From: Calliopsis andreniformis
Lineage: Eukaryota; Arthropoda; Insecta; Hymenoptera; Andrenidae
NCBI RefSeq assembly: GCF_051401765.1
Contig: NW_027480591.1
Span: 558,001-622,000, forward strand
Length of the DNA stretch: 64,000 nucleotides
Reading direction: 5' to 3'
Position numbers and translations under genes: made by a program. Below, one piece after another: positions 28,304-40,200 of this stretch; the first letter of the stretch is position 1; the number at the start of each line of letters is the position of its first letter. The notes below the pieces were generated by a model. It was not told the origin of the DNA. It saw only the letters and a list, made by a program, of their open reading frames with translations, and searched no databases.

Positions 28304-28473
28304 GTGATAAATACTCAATCTTCAATACTCAATCCTCAATCCTCAATCCTCAATCCTCAGTCCTCAATCCTCAATCCTCATTTCTCAAACCTCAATCCTC
28401 AACCCTCAGTCCTCATCCTCAATTCTCAATTCTCAATCCTCAATCCTCAATTCTCAATCTTCATCCTCAATAA
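27256..28473 (+). other. Longest repeat-derived open frame (405 codons), not annotated as a gene
   Basis: It opens at ATGCTCAATCC and reads Ser-Ser-Ile-Leu-Asn-Pro-Gln repeats throughout. Its 3' end overlaps another open frame in a different phase (28,304-28,708) that reads the same kind of peptide. The matching frame in other copies of this segment ends after 253-262 codons (24,232, 53,288, 55,957, 57,905, 60,328, 41,617, 48,143). Only the long-distance copy at 62,353 keeps 405. I see no promoter, ribosome-binding site or domain. Confidence 0.88.
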
Positions 28474-30300
28474 TCAATCTCCAATCCTAGATCCTCAACC
28501 CTCAATCCTCAATGCCCAATCTTCAATTCTCAATAATCAAGCTCCAATCGTAGATCCTCAATCCTCAATCCTCAATCCTCAACCCTCATTCTTCAATCCT
28601 CGATCTTCAATCCTCAATATTCAATCTTCAATCCTCAATCCTCTATCCTCAAACCTCAATCCTCGATCCTCAATACTGAATCCTCAATCTTCAATCCTCA
28701 ATACTTAATCTGCAATCCTCAATCCTCAATCCTCAATCCTCAATCCTCAATCCTCAATCCTCAATCCTCAATCCTCATTCTTCAATCCTCAATACCCAAT
28801 CCTCAATCTTCAATCCTCAATCCTCAATCCAAAATCCTCAATCCTCATTCTTCAATCCTCAGTACCCAATCCTCAACCTTCAATCCTCAATCCTCAATCC
28901 TCAATCCGCAATTCTCAATACTCAACCATCAATCCTCTATTCTCAATGCTCAATAGGATATCCTGAATTCTCAGGATTCTATACTCAAACCTCAATTCTC
29001 AACCCTCAGCCCTCATTCTCAATATTCAATCCTCAATCCTCAATCCTCAATATTCAATCCTCAATACTCAATCTTCAATCCTCAATCCTCAATCCTCAAT
29101 CCTCAATCCTCAATCCTCAATCCTCAGTCATAAATCCTCAATCTTCTATACTCAATCGTCAATCCTCAGTCCTCAATCATCAATCCTCAATCCTCAATCC
29201 TCAATCTTCAATCTTCAATCTTCAATCCTCAATACTCAATCTTCAATCCTCAATCCTCAGTCCTCAAACCTCAATTCTGAGTCCTCAATACTCAACCTTC
29301 AATCCTCAATCCTCAGTCCTCAGTACTCAACCATCAATCGTCAATTCTCAATACTCAATAGAATATCCTGAATTCTCAGGATTCAACACACAAACCTCAA
29401 CCCTCATCCCGCAGCCCTCATCCTCCATCCTCAATCCTCAATCCTCAATCCTCAATCCTCAATCCTCAATCTTCAATCCTCAATACTCAATCTTCAATCC
29501 TCAATCCTGAATCCTCAATCCTCAATCCTCAATACGCAGGCATCAATACTCAATCTTCAATACCCAATCCTCAATCTTCAATCCTCAATCCTCAATCCTC
29601 AATTCTCAATCCCCAATCCTCAATCCTCACACCTCAAACATCAATATTCAACCCGCAGTCCTCGTCCTCAATCCACAAACCTCTATCCCCAATCCTCAAT
29701 CTTCAATCATCAATATTCAATCTTCAATCCTCAATCCTCAATCCTCAATCCTCAATCCTGAATCTTCAATCCCCAATAATCAACTTCCAATCTTAGATCC
29801 CCAATCCCCAATCCTCAATCCCTGATCCTCAACCGTTAGTCCTCGTCCTCAATCCTCAACACTCAATCCTCAATACTCAATCTTCAATCATCAATACTCA
29901 ATCTTCAATCGTCAATCCTCAGTCCTCAATCCTCAATCCTCAACCTTCAATCCTCAATACTCAATCTTCAATCCTCAATTCTCAATCCTCAATCCTCAAT
30001 CCTCAATCCTCAATCCTCAATCCTCAATCCTGAATCTTCAATCCTCAATATTCAATCTTCAATACTCAATCCTCAGTCCTCAAACCTCAATTCTGAATCC
30101 TCAATACTCAACCTTCAATCCTCAATCCTCAGTCCTCAGTACTCAACCATCAATCCTCAATTCTCAATCCTCAATAGAATATCCTGAATTCTCATGGTTC
30201 AATACTCAATCCACAATATTCAATAATCAAATCTCAATCCTCAATCTTTAATACTCAATACACAATTTCAATCCTCAATCCTCAATTCTCAATCCTCAAT
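28304..30300 (+). repeat. Rearranged family A fragment
   Basis: From the start signature to about 29,905 it follows family A (hairpins at 28,965 and 29,370, TACGCAGGCATC near 29,531, AGATCCCCAATCCCC near 29,795). Around 29,905-29,915 it jumps to the part that normally follows the CAAGCCTCAGTTC segment (as at about 3,066-3,430). The ATGCTAAATC segment and about 1 kb around it are missing. Confidence 0.75.
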
Positions 30301-33300
30301 ACTCAATCCTCAATCGTCAATCCTCAATTCCCAATCCTCAATCCTCAATCCTCAATCCTCAAACTTCAATCCTCAATACTCAATCTTCAATCCTCAAAAT
30401 TCAACACACAACCCTCACCCATCAATCCTCAATACTCAACAATCAATCCTCAATTCTCAATACTCAATAGAATATCCTGAATTCTCATGGTTCAATACTC
30501 AATCCACAATATTCAATAATCAAATCTCAATCCTCAATCTTTAATACTCAATACTTAATTTCAATCCTCAATCCTCAATTCTCAATCCACAATACTCAAT
30601 CCTCAATCGTCAATGCTCAATTCCCAATCCTCAATCTTCAATCCTCAATACTCAATCCTCAATTCCCAATCCTCAATCCTCAATTCTCAATCCCTTAATC
30701 CTGAATCCTCAATCCTCATTCTTCAATCCTCAATACCCAATCCTCAATCTTCAATCCTCAATCCTCAATGCTCAATCCTCAATCCTCAATCCTCAATCCT
30801 CAATCCTCAATCTTCAATCCTCAATACTCAATCTGCAATCCTGAATCCTCAATCCTCAATCCTCAATCCTTATTCTTCAATCCTGAATACCCAAACCTCA
30901 ATCTTCAATCCTCAATCCTCAATCCTCAATTCTCAATCCTCAATCCTCAATCCTCAGCCCTCAAACATCAATATTCAACCCTCAGTCCTCGTCCTCAATC
31001 CACAACCCTCAATCCTCAATCCTCAATCTTCAATCATCAATATTCAATCTTCAATCCTCAATCCTCTATCCTCAATCCTCAATCTTCAATCCTCAATCCT
31101 GAACCCTCAATCTTCAATCCTCAATCCTGAACCCTCAATCTTCAATCCTCAATACTCAAACTGCAATACTCAATCCTCAATCCTCAATCCTCAATCCTCA
31201 TTCTTCAATCCTCAATACTCAATCTTCAATCCTCAATATTCAACACACAACCCTCAGCCATCAATCCTCAATACTCAACAATCAATCTTCAATTCTCAAT
31301 CCTCAATAGAATATCCTGAATTCTCATGGTTCAATACTCAATCCACAATATTCAATAATCAAATCTCAATCCTCAATCTTTAATACTCAATACTCAATTT
31401 CAATCCTCAATCCTCCATTCTCAATCCTCAATACTCAATCCTCAATAGTCAATCCTCAATTCCCAATCCTCGATCCTGAATCCTCAATCCTCAACCTTCA
31501 ATCCTCAATACTCAATCTTCAATCCTCAATATTCAACACACAACCCTCACCCATCAATCCTCAATACTCAACAATCAATCCTCAATTCTCAATACTCAAT
31601 AGAATATCCTGAATTCTCATGGTTCAATTCTCAATCCACAATATTGAATAATCAAATCTCAATCCTCAATCTTTAATCCTCAATACTTAATTTCAATCCT
31701 CAATCCTCAATTCTCAATCCACAATACTCAATCCTCAATCGTCAATCCTCAATTCCCAATCCTCAATCCTCAATCCTCAATACTCAGTCCTCAATTCCCA
31801 ATCCTCAATCCTCAATTCTCAATCCTTAATCCTGAATCCTCAATCCTCATTCTTCAATCCTCAATACCCAATCCTCAATCTTCAATCCTCAATCCTCAAT
31901 CCTCAATCCTCAATCCTCAATCCTCAATCCTCAATCTTCAATCCTCAATACTCAACCTGCAATCCTGAATCCTCAATCCTCAATCCTCAATCCTCATTCT
32001 TCAATCCTGAATACCCAATCCTCAATCTTCAATCCCCAATCCTCAATCCTCAATTCTCAATCCTCAATCCTCAATTCTCAGACCTCAAACATCAATATTC
32101 AACCCTCAGTCCTCGTCCTCAATCCACAACCCTCAATCCTCAAGCATCAATCCTCAATCCTCAATCCTCAATCCTCAATATTCAACACTCAACCCTCAAC
32201 CGTCAATCCTCAATACTCAACCATCAATACTCAATTCTCAATACTCAATAGAACATCCTGAATTCTCATGGTTCAATACGCAATCCACAATAATCAGTAA
32301 TCAAATCTCAAACCTCAAGCATCAATTCTCAACACTCAATCCTCAACAATCAGTCCTCTCTCTTCAATCCTACATCCACAACCCTCATTCCTCAAGCGTC
32401 AACCCTCAATACTCAATCCTCAATCCTCAATTCTCAATCTTCAGTCTTCAATCCTCAATACTCAATCTTCAATCCTCAATCCTCAATACTCAATCCTCAA
32501 CCCTCAATCCTCAATCCTCAATCATTAATCCTGAATCTTCAATACTCAATCCTCAATCCTCAAACCTCAATTCCCAATACTCAACCATCAATCCTCAATT
32601 CTCAATGCTCAATAGAGTATCCAGAATTCTCAGGATTCTATACTCAAACCTCAATCCTCACCCCTCGGCCTTCATTCTCAATCCTCAATCCTCAATCCTC
32701 AATCCTCCACATTCAATCCTCAATCCTCAATCCTCAATCCTCAGTCCTCAAACCTCAATCCTGAGTCCTCAATCCTGAATACTCAATCTTCAGCCCTCAG
32801 TCCTCAGCAATCAGTTGTCAATCCTCAATCCTCCATAGAATATCATCAATTCACAGTTTTCAATACTCAATACTCAATCTGCAATCTTCAAATCTCTATC
32901 CACAAGCATCAATTCTCATCACTCAACCCCCAACACTCAGTCCCCAATCCTCAATATTCAATCCTCAATCCTCAATCCTCAATCCACAATCCTCAACCTT
33001 CAATCCTCAATACTCAATCTTCAATCCTCATTCCACAATCCTCAATCCTCAATCCTCAATCCTCAATCCTCAATATTCAATCCTCAATACCCAATCCTCA
33101 ATCTTCAATCCTCAATCCTGAATCCTCAATCCTCAATCCTCAATCCTCAATCCTCAATCTTCAATCCTCAATACTCAATCTGCAATCCTGAATCCTCAAT
33201 CCTCAATCCTCAATCCTTATTCTTCAATCCTGAATACCCAAACCTCAATCTTCAATCCTCAATCCTCAATCCTCAATTCTCAATCCTCAATCCACAATCC

Positions 33301-33470
33301 TCAGACCTCAAACATCAATATTCAACCCTCAGTCCTCGTCCTCAATCCACAACCCTCAATCCTCAATCCTCAATCTTCAATCATCAATATTCAATCCTCA
33401 ATACTCAATCTTCAATCCTCAATCCTCAATCCTCAATCCTCAATCCTCAATCCTCAATCCTCAATCCTCA
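30301..33470 (+). repeat. Diverged single-occurrence stretch of the satellite
   Basis: Still heptameric, but the order of variants matches no other place in the window over its full length. It contains diverged sub-repeats about 1.13 kb apart: the AACCCTCACCC motif is at 30,411 and 31,543, and a TTATTCTTC motif recurs at 30,871 and 33,218. Marker sites are decayed: GAGTATCCAGAATTC at 32,624 has lost the hairpin arm, and ATATCATCAATTCAC near 32,838 has lost GAATTC. Higher divergence suggests an older part of the array that escaped recent homogenisation. Confidence 0.72.
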
Positions 33471-34100
33471 ATATTCAATCCTCAATACTCAATCTTCAAT
33501 CATCAATCCTCAATCCTCAATCCTCAGTCCTCAATCCTCAGTCATCAATCCTCAATCTTCAATACTCTATCCTCAATCTTCAAGCCTCAGTTCTCAACCC
33601 TCAATCCTCAACACTCAAACCTCAATCCTCAACCCTCAAACCTCAATCCTCAACCGTCAGTCCTCGTCCTCAATCCTCAACCCTCAATCCTCAATCCTCA
33701 ATCTTCAAACATCAATAATCAATCTTCAATCCTCAATCATCAATCCTCAATCCTCAATCCTCAATCCTCAATATTCAACACTCAATCTTCAATGCTCAAT
33801 CCTCAATCCTCAATTGTCAATCCTCAATCCTTAATCCTCAGACCTCAAACATCAATATTCAACACTCAGTCCTCGTCCTCAATCCACAACCCTCAATCCT
33901 CAATCCTCAATCCTTAATCCTCAATCGTCAATCTTCAATCCTCAATCCTCAATCCTCAACCCTCAATCCTCAATCCTCAATCTTCAATCCTCAATCCTCA
34001 GTCCTCAATCGTCAATCCTCAATCTTCAATCCTCAATACTCAATCTTCAATCCTCAATTCTCAATCCTCAATCCTCAATCCTCAATCCTCAATCCTCAAT
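33471..34100 (+). repeat. Family A fragment (CAAGCCTCAGTTC segment)
   Basis: It matches the part of family A seen at about 2,545-3,150, including CAAGCCTCAGTTC near 33,580 and the long form of the 21 bp indel near 33,810. At about 34,100 it is joined within consensus heptamers to sequence that precedes TACGCAGGCATC, which in intact units lies upstream rather than downstream. Confidence 0.7.
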
Positions 34101-37100
34101 CTTCAATCCTCAATACTCAATCTTCAATCCTCAATCCTCAATCCTCAATCCTCAATCCTCAATACGCAGGCATCAATACTCAATCTTCAATACCCAATCC
34201 TCAATCTTCAATCCTCAATCCTCAATCCTCAATTCTCAATCCCCAATCCTCAATCCTCACACCTCAAACATCAATATTCAACCCGCAGTCCTCGTCCTCA
34301 ATCCACAAACCTCTATCCTCAATCCTCAATCTTCAATCATCAATATTCAATCTTCAATCCTCAATCCTCAATCCTCAATCCTCAATCCTGAATCTTCAAT
34401 CCCCAATAATCAACTTCCAATCTTAGATCCCTAATGCCCAATCCTCAATCCCTGATCCTCAACCGTTAGTCCTCGTCCTCAATCCTCAACACTCAATCCT
34501 CGATACTCAATCTTCAATCATCAATACTCAATCTTCAATCGTCAATACTCAATCCTCAATCGTCAATCCTCAATCCCCAATCCTCAATCTTCAATGCTAA
34601 ATCGTCAATCCTCAATCCTCAATCATCAATCCTCAATCCTCAGTCCTCAATCCTCATTTCTCAAACCTCAATCCTCAACCCTCAGTCCTCATCCTCAATT
34701 CTCAATTCTCAATCCTCAATCCTCAATTCTCAATACCTTCATCCTCAATAATCAATCTCCAATCCTAGATCCTCAACCCTCAATCCTCAATGCCCAATCT
34801 TCAATTCTCAATAATCAATCTCCAATCGTAGATCCTCAATCCTCAATCCTCAATCCTCAATCCTCAATCCTCATTCTTCAATCCTCGATCTTCAATCCTC
34901 AATATTCAATCTTCATCCTCAATCCTCTATCCTCAATCCTCAATCCTCGATCCTCCATCCTGAATCCTCAATCTTTAAACCTCAATACTCAATTTCAATC
35001 CTCAATCCTCAATTCTCAATCCTCAATACTCAATCCTCAATCGTCAATCCTCAATACCCAATCCTCAAACCTCAATCCTCAATCCTCAATCTTCAATCCT
35101 CAATACTCATTCTTCAATCCTCAATATTCAACACACAACCCTCAGCCATCAATCCTCAATACTCAACAATCAATCCTCAATTCTCAATACTCAATAGAAT
35201 ACCCTGAATTCTCATGGTTCAATACTCAATCCACAATATTCAATAATCAAATCTCAATCCTCAATCTTTAATCCTCAATACTTAATTTCAATCCTCAATC
35301 CTCCATACTCAATCCTCAATACTCAATCCTCAATAGTCAATCCTCAATTCCCAATCCTCAATCTTCAATCCTCAATACTCAATCCTCAATTCCCAATCCT
35401 CAATCCTCAATCCTCAATCCTCAATATTCAATCCTCAATACTCAATCTTCAATCATCAATCCTCAATCCTCAATCCTCAGTCCTCAATCCTCAGTCATCA
35501 ATACTCAATCTTCAATACTCTATCCTCAATCTTCAAGCCTCAGTTCTCAACCCTCAATCCTCAACACTCAAACCTCAATCCTCAACCCTCAAACCTCAAT
35601 CCTCAACCGTCAGTCCTCGTCCTCAATCCTCAACCCTCAATCCTCAATCCTCAATCTTCAAACATCAATAATCAATCTTCAATCCTCAATCATCAATCCT
35701 CAATCCTCAATCCTCAATCCTCAATATTCAACACTCAATCTTCAATGCTCAATCCTCAATCCTTAATCCTCAGACCTCAAACATCAATATTCAACACCCA
35801 GTCCTCGTCCTCAATCCACAACCCTCAATCCTCAATCCTCAATCCTTAATCCTCAATCGTCAATCTTCAATCCTCAATCCTCAATCCTCAACCCTCAATC
35901 CTCAATCCTCAATCTTCAATCCTCAATCCTCAGTCCTCAATCCTCAATCCTCAATCTTCAATCCTCAATACTCTATCTTCAATCCTCAATTCTCAATCCT
36001 CAATCCTCAATCCTCAATCCTCAATCCTCAATCCTGAATCTTCAATCCTCAATATTCAATCTTCAATACTCAATCCTCAGTCCTCAAACCTCAATTCTGA
36101 ATCCTCAATACTCAACCTTCAATCCTCAGTCCTCAGTCCTCAGTACTCAACCATCAATCCTCAATTCTCAATCCTCAATAGAATATCCTGAATTCTCATG
36201 GTTCAATACTCAATCCACAATATTCAATAATCAAATCTCAATCCTCAATCTTTAATACTCAATACACAATTTCAATCCTCAATCCTCAATTCTCAATCCT
36301 CAATACTCAATCCTCAATCCCCAATCCTCAATCCTCAATCCTCAATCCTCAATCATCAATCCTCAATCTTCAATACTCATTCCTCAATCCTCAATCCTCA
36401 ATATTCAACACTCAACCCCCAACCATCAATCCTCAATACTCAACCATCAATACTCAATTCTCAAGACTCAATAGAACATCCTGAATTCTCATGGTTCAAT
36501 ACGCAATCCACAATATTCAATAATCAAATCTCAAAACTCAAGCATCAATTCTCAACACTCAATCCTCAACAATCAGTCCTCTCTCTTCAATCCTACATCC
36601 ACAACCCTCATTCCTCAAGCGTCAATCCTCAATACTCAATCCTCAATCTTCAATCATCAATATTCAACATTCAATCCTCAATCCTCAATCCTCAATCATC
36701 AATCCTCAACCTTCAACCCTCACTCCTCAATCCTCAATCCTCAATCCTCAATCTTCAGTCATAAATCCTCAATCTTCAATCCTCAATCCTCAATCCTCTA
36801 TCCTCAATCCTCAAACCTCAATCCTCAATCCTGAATCCTCAATCTTCAGTCCTCAATACTCAATCTGCAATCCTCAATCCTCAATCCTCAATCCTCAATC
36901 CTCATTCTTCAATCCTCAATACCCAATCCTCAATCCTCAATATTCAACATACAACCCTCAGCCATCAATCCTCAATACTCAACCATCAATCCTCAATTCT
37001 CAATACTCAATTTAATATCCTGAATTCTCATGGTTCAATACTCAATCCACAATATTCAATAATCAAATCTCAATCCTCAATCTTTAATCCTCAATACTCA

Positions 37101-37239
37101 ATTTCAATCCTCAATCCTCAATACTCAATCCTCATTCGTCAATCCTCAATTCCCAATCCTCAATCCTCAATCCTCAATCCTCAATCTTCAATCCTCAATC
37201 CTCAATCCTCAATTCTCAATCCTCAATCCTCAATCCTCA
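34101..37239 (+). repeat. Family A higher-order repeat, 5'-truncated copy
   Basis: It starts before TACGCAGGCATC (about 34,161) and follows family A to the CAGACCTC motif at 37,238. The distance from ATGCTAAATC (34,594) to the next start signature (37,534) is 2,940 bp against 2,941 in copy 4. The missing base is in CTTCATCCTC near 34,914, where other copies have CTTCAATCCTC. Confidence 0.86.
34594..35271 (+). other. Repeat-derived open frame with a tolerated frameshift
   Basis: Other copies of this frame are 204 codons long (1,710, 6,318, 17,614, 22,201, 39,180, 45,706). Here one A is missing near 34,914 (CTTCATCCTC), which shifts the frame about halfway. Translation stays open and continues with the same heptapeptide in another phase, giving 225 codons. 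This shows directly that an open frame in this array says little about coding. Confidence 0.9.
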
Positions 37240-40200
37240 GACCTCAATCTTCAATCCTCAATCCTCAATCCTCAATCCTCATTCCTCAATCTTCAATCAT
37301 CAATATTCAATCTTCAATCCTCAGTCCTCAATCCTCAATCCTCAATACTCAATCCTCAATCTTCAATCCTCAATCCTCAATCCTCAATCCTCAATCCTCA
37401 ATCTTCAATCCTCAATACTCAATCTTCAATCCCCAATCCTCAATTCTCAATCCTCAATCCTCAATGTTCAATCCTCAATACTCAATCTTCAATCCTCAAT
37501 CCTCAATCCTCAATCCTCAATCCTCAATCCTCAGTGATAAATACTCAATCTTCAATACTCAATCCTCAATCCTCAATCCTCAATCCTCAGTCCTCAATCC
37601 TCAATCCTCATTTCTCAAACCTCAATCCTCAACCCTCAGTCCTCATCCTCAATTCTCAATTCTCAATCCTCAATCCTCAATTCTCAATCTTCATCCTCAA
37701 TAATCAATCTCCAATCCTAGATCCTCAACCCTCAATCCTCAATGCCCAATCTTCAATTCTCAATAATCAATCTCCAATCGTAGATCCTCAATCCTCAATC
37801 CTCAATCCTCAATCCTCAACCCTCATTCGTCAATCCTCGATCTTCAATCCTCAATATTCAATCTTCAATCCTCAATCCTCTATCCTCAAACCTCAAACCT
37901 CGATCCTCAATCCTGAATCCTCAATCTGCAATCCTCAATACTTAATCTGCAATCCTCAATCCTCAATCCTCAATCCTCAATCCTCAATCCTCAATCCTCA
38001 ATCCTCAATCCTCATTCTTCAATCCTCAATACCCAATCCTCAATCTTCAATCCTCAATCCTCAATCCAAAATCCTCAATCCTCATTCTTCAATCCTCAGT
38101 ACCCAATCCTCAATCTTCAATCCTCAATCCTCAATCCTCAATCCGCAATTCTCAATACTCAACCATCAGTCCTCTATTCTCAATGCTCAATAGAATATCC
38201 TGAATTCTCAGGATTCTATACTCAAACCTCAATTCTCAACCCTCAGCCCTCATTCTCAATCTTCAATCCTCAATCCTCAATCCTCAATATTCAATCCTCA
38301 ATACTCAATCTTCAATCCTCAATCCTCAATCCTCAATCCTCAATCCTCAATCCTCAGTCATAAATCCTCAATCTTCTATACTCAATCGTCAATCCTCAGT
38401 CCTCAATCCTCAATCCTCAATCCTCAATCCTCAATCTTCAATCTTCAATCCTCAATACTCAATCTTCAATCCTCAATCCTCAGTCCTCAAACCTCAATTC
38501 TGAGTCCTCAATACTCAACCTTCAATCCTCAATCCTCAGTCCTCAGTACTCAACCATCAATCGTCAATTCTCCATACTCAATAGAATATCCTGAATTCTC
38601 AGGATTCAACACACAAACCTCAACCCTCATCCCTCAGCCCTCATCCTCCATCCTCAATCCTCAATCCTCAATCCTCAATCCTCAATCTTCAATCCTCAAT
38701 ACTCAATCTTCAATCCTCAATCCTCAATCCTCAATCCTCAATCCTCAATACGCAGGCATCAATACTCAATCTTCAATACCCAATCCTCAATCTTCAATCC
38801 TCAATCCTCAATCCTCAATTCTCAATCCCCAATCCTCAATCCTCACACCTCAAACATCAATATTCAACCCGCAGTCCTCGTCCTCAATCCACAAACCTCT
38901 ATCCTCAATCCTCAATCTTCAATCATCAATATTCAATCTTCAATCCTCAATCCTCAATCCTCAATCCTCAATCCTGAATCTTCAATCCCCAATAATCAAC
39001 TTCCAATCTTAGATCCCTAATGCCCAATCCTCAATCCCTGATCCTCAACCGTTAGTCCTCGTCCTCAATCCTCAACACTCAATCCTCAATACTCAATCTT
39101 CAATCATCAATACTCAATCTTCAATCGTCAATACTCAATCCTCAATCGTCAATCCTCAATCCCCAATCCTCAATCTTCAATGCTAAATCGTCAATCCTCA
39201 ATCCTCAATCATCAATCCTCAATCCTCAATCCTCAATCCTCATTTCTCAAACCTCAATCCTCAACCCTCAGTCCTCATCCTCAATTCTCAATTCTCAATC
39301 CTCAATCCTCAATTCTCAATACCTTCATCCTCAATAATCAATCTCCAATCCTAGATCCTCAACCCTCAATCCTCAATGCCCAATCTTCAATTCTCAATAA
39401 TCAATCTCCAATCGTAGATCCTCAATCCTCAATCCTCAATCCTCAATCCTCAATCCTCATTCTTCAATCCTCGATCTTCAATCCTCAATATTCAATCTTC
39501 AATCCTCAATCCTCTATCCTCAATCCTCAATCCTCGATCCTCAATCCTGAATCCTCAATCTTTAAACCTCAATACTCAATTTCAATCCTCAATCCTCAAT
39601 TCTCAATCCTCAATACTCAATCCTCAATCGTCAATCCTCAATACCCAATCCTCAAACCTCAATCCTCAATCCTCAATCTTCAATCCTCAATACTCATTCT
39701 TCAATCCTCAATATTCAACACACAACCCTCAGCCATCAATCCTCAATACTCAACAATCAATCCTCAATTCTCAATACTCAATAGAATACCCTGAATTCTC
39801 ATGGTTCAATACTCAATCCACAATATTCAATAATCAAATCTCAATCCTCAATCTTTAATCCTCAATACTTAATTTCAATCCTCAATCCTCCATACTCAAT
39901 CCTCAATACTCAATCCTCAATAGTCAATCCTCAATTCCCAATCCTCAATCTTCAATCCTCAATACTCAATCCTCAATTCCCAATCCTCAATCCTCAATCC
40001 TCAATCCTCAATATTCAATCCTCAATACTCAATCTTCAATCATCAATCCTCAATCCTCAATCCTCAGTCCTCAATCCTCAGTCATCAATACTCAATCTTC
40101 AATACTCTATCCTCAATCTTCAAGCCTCAGTTCTCAACCCTCAATCCTCAACACTCAAACCTCAATCCTCAACCCTCAAACCTCAATCCTCAACCGTCAG

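Noticed and set aside
30301..33470. Possible inserted mobile element or unique gene in the diverged island
   Set aside because: The stretch is still made of recognisable heptamer variants throughout. There are no terminal inverted repeats, target-site duplications or non-repeat coding sequence.
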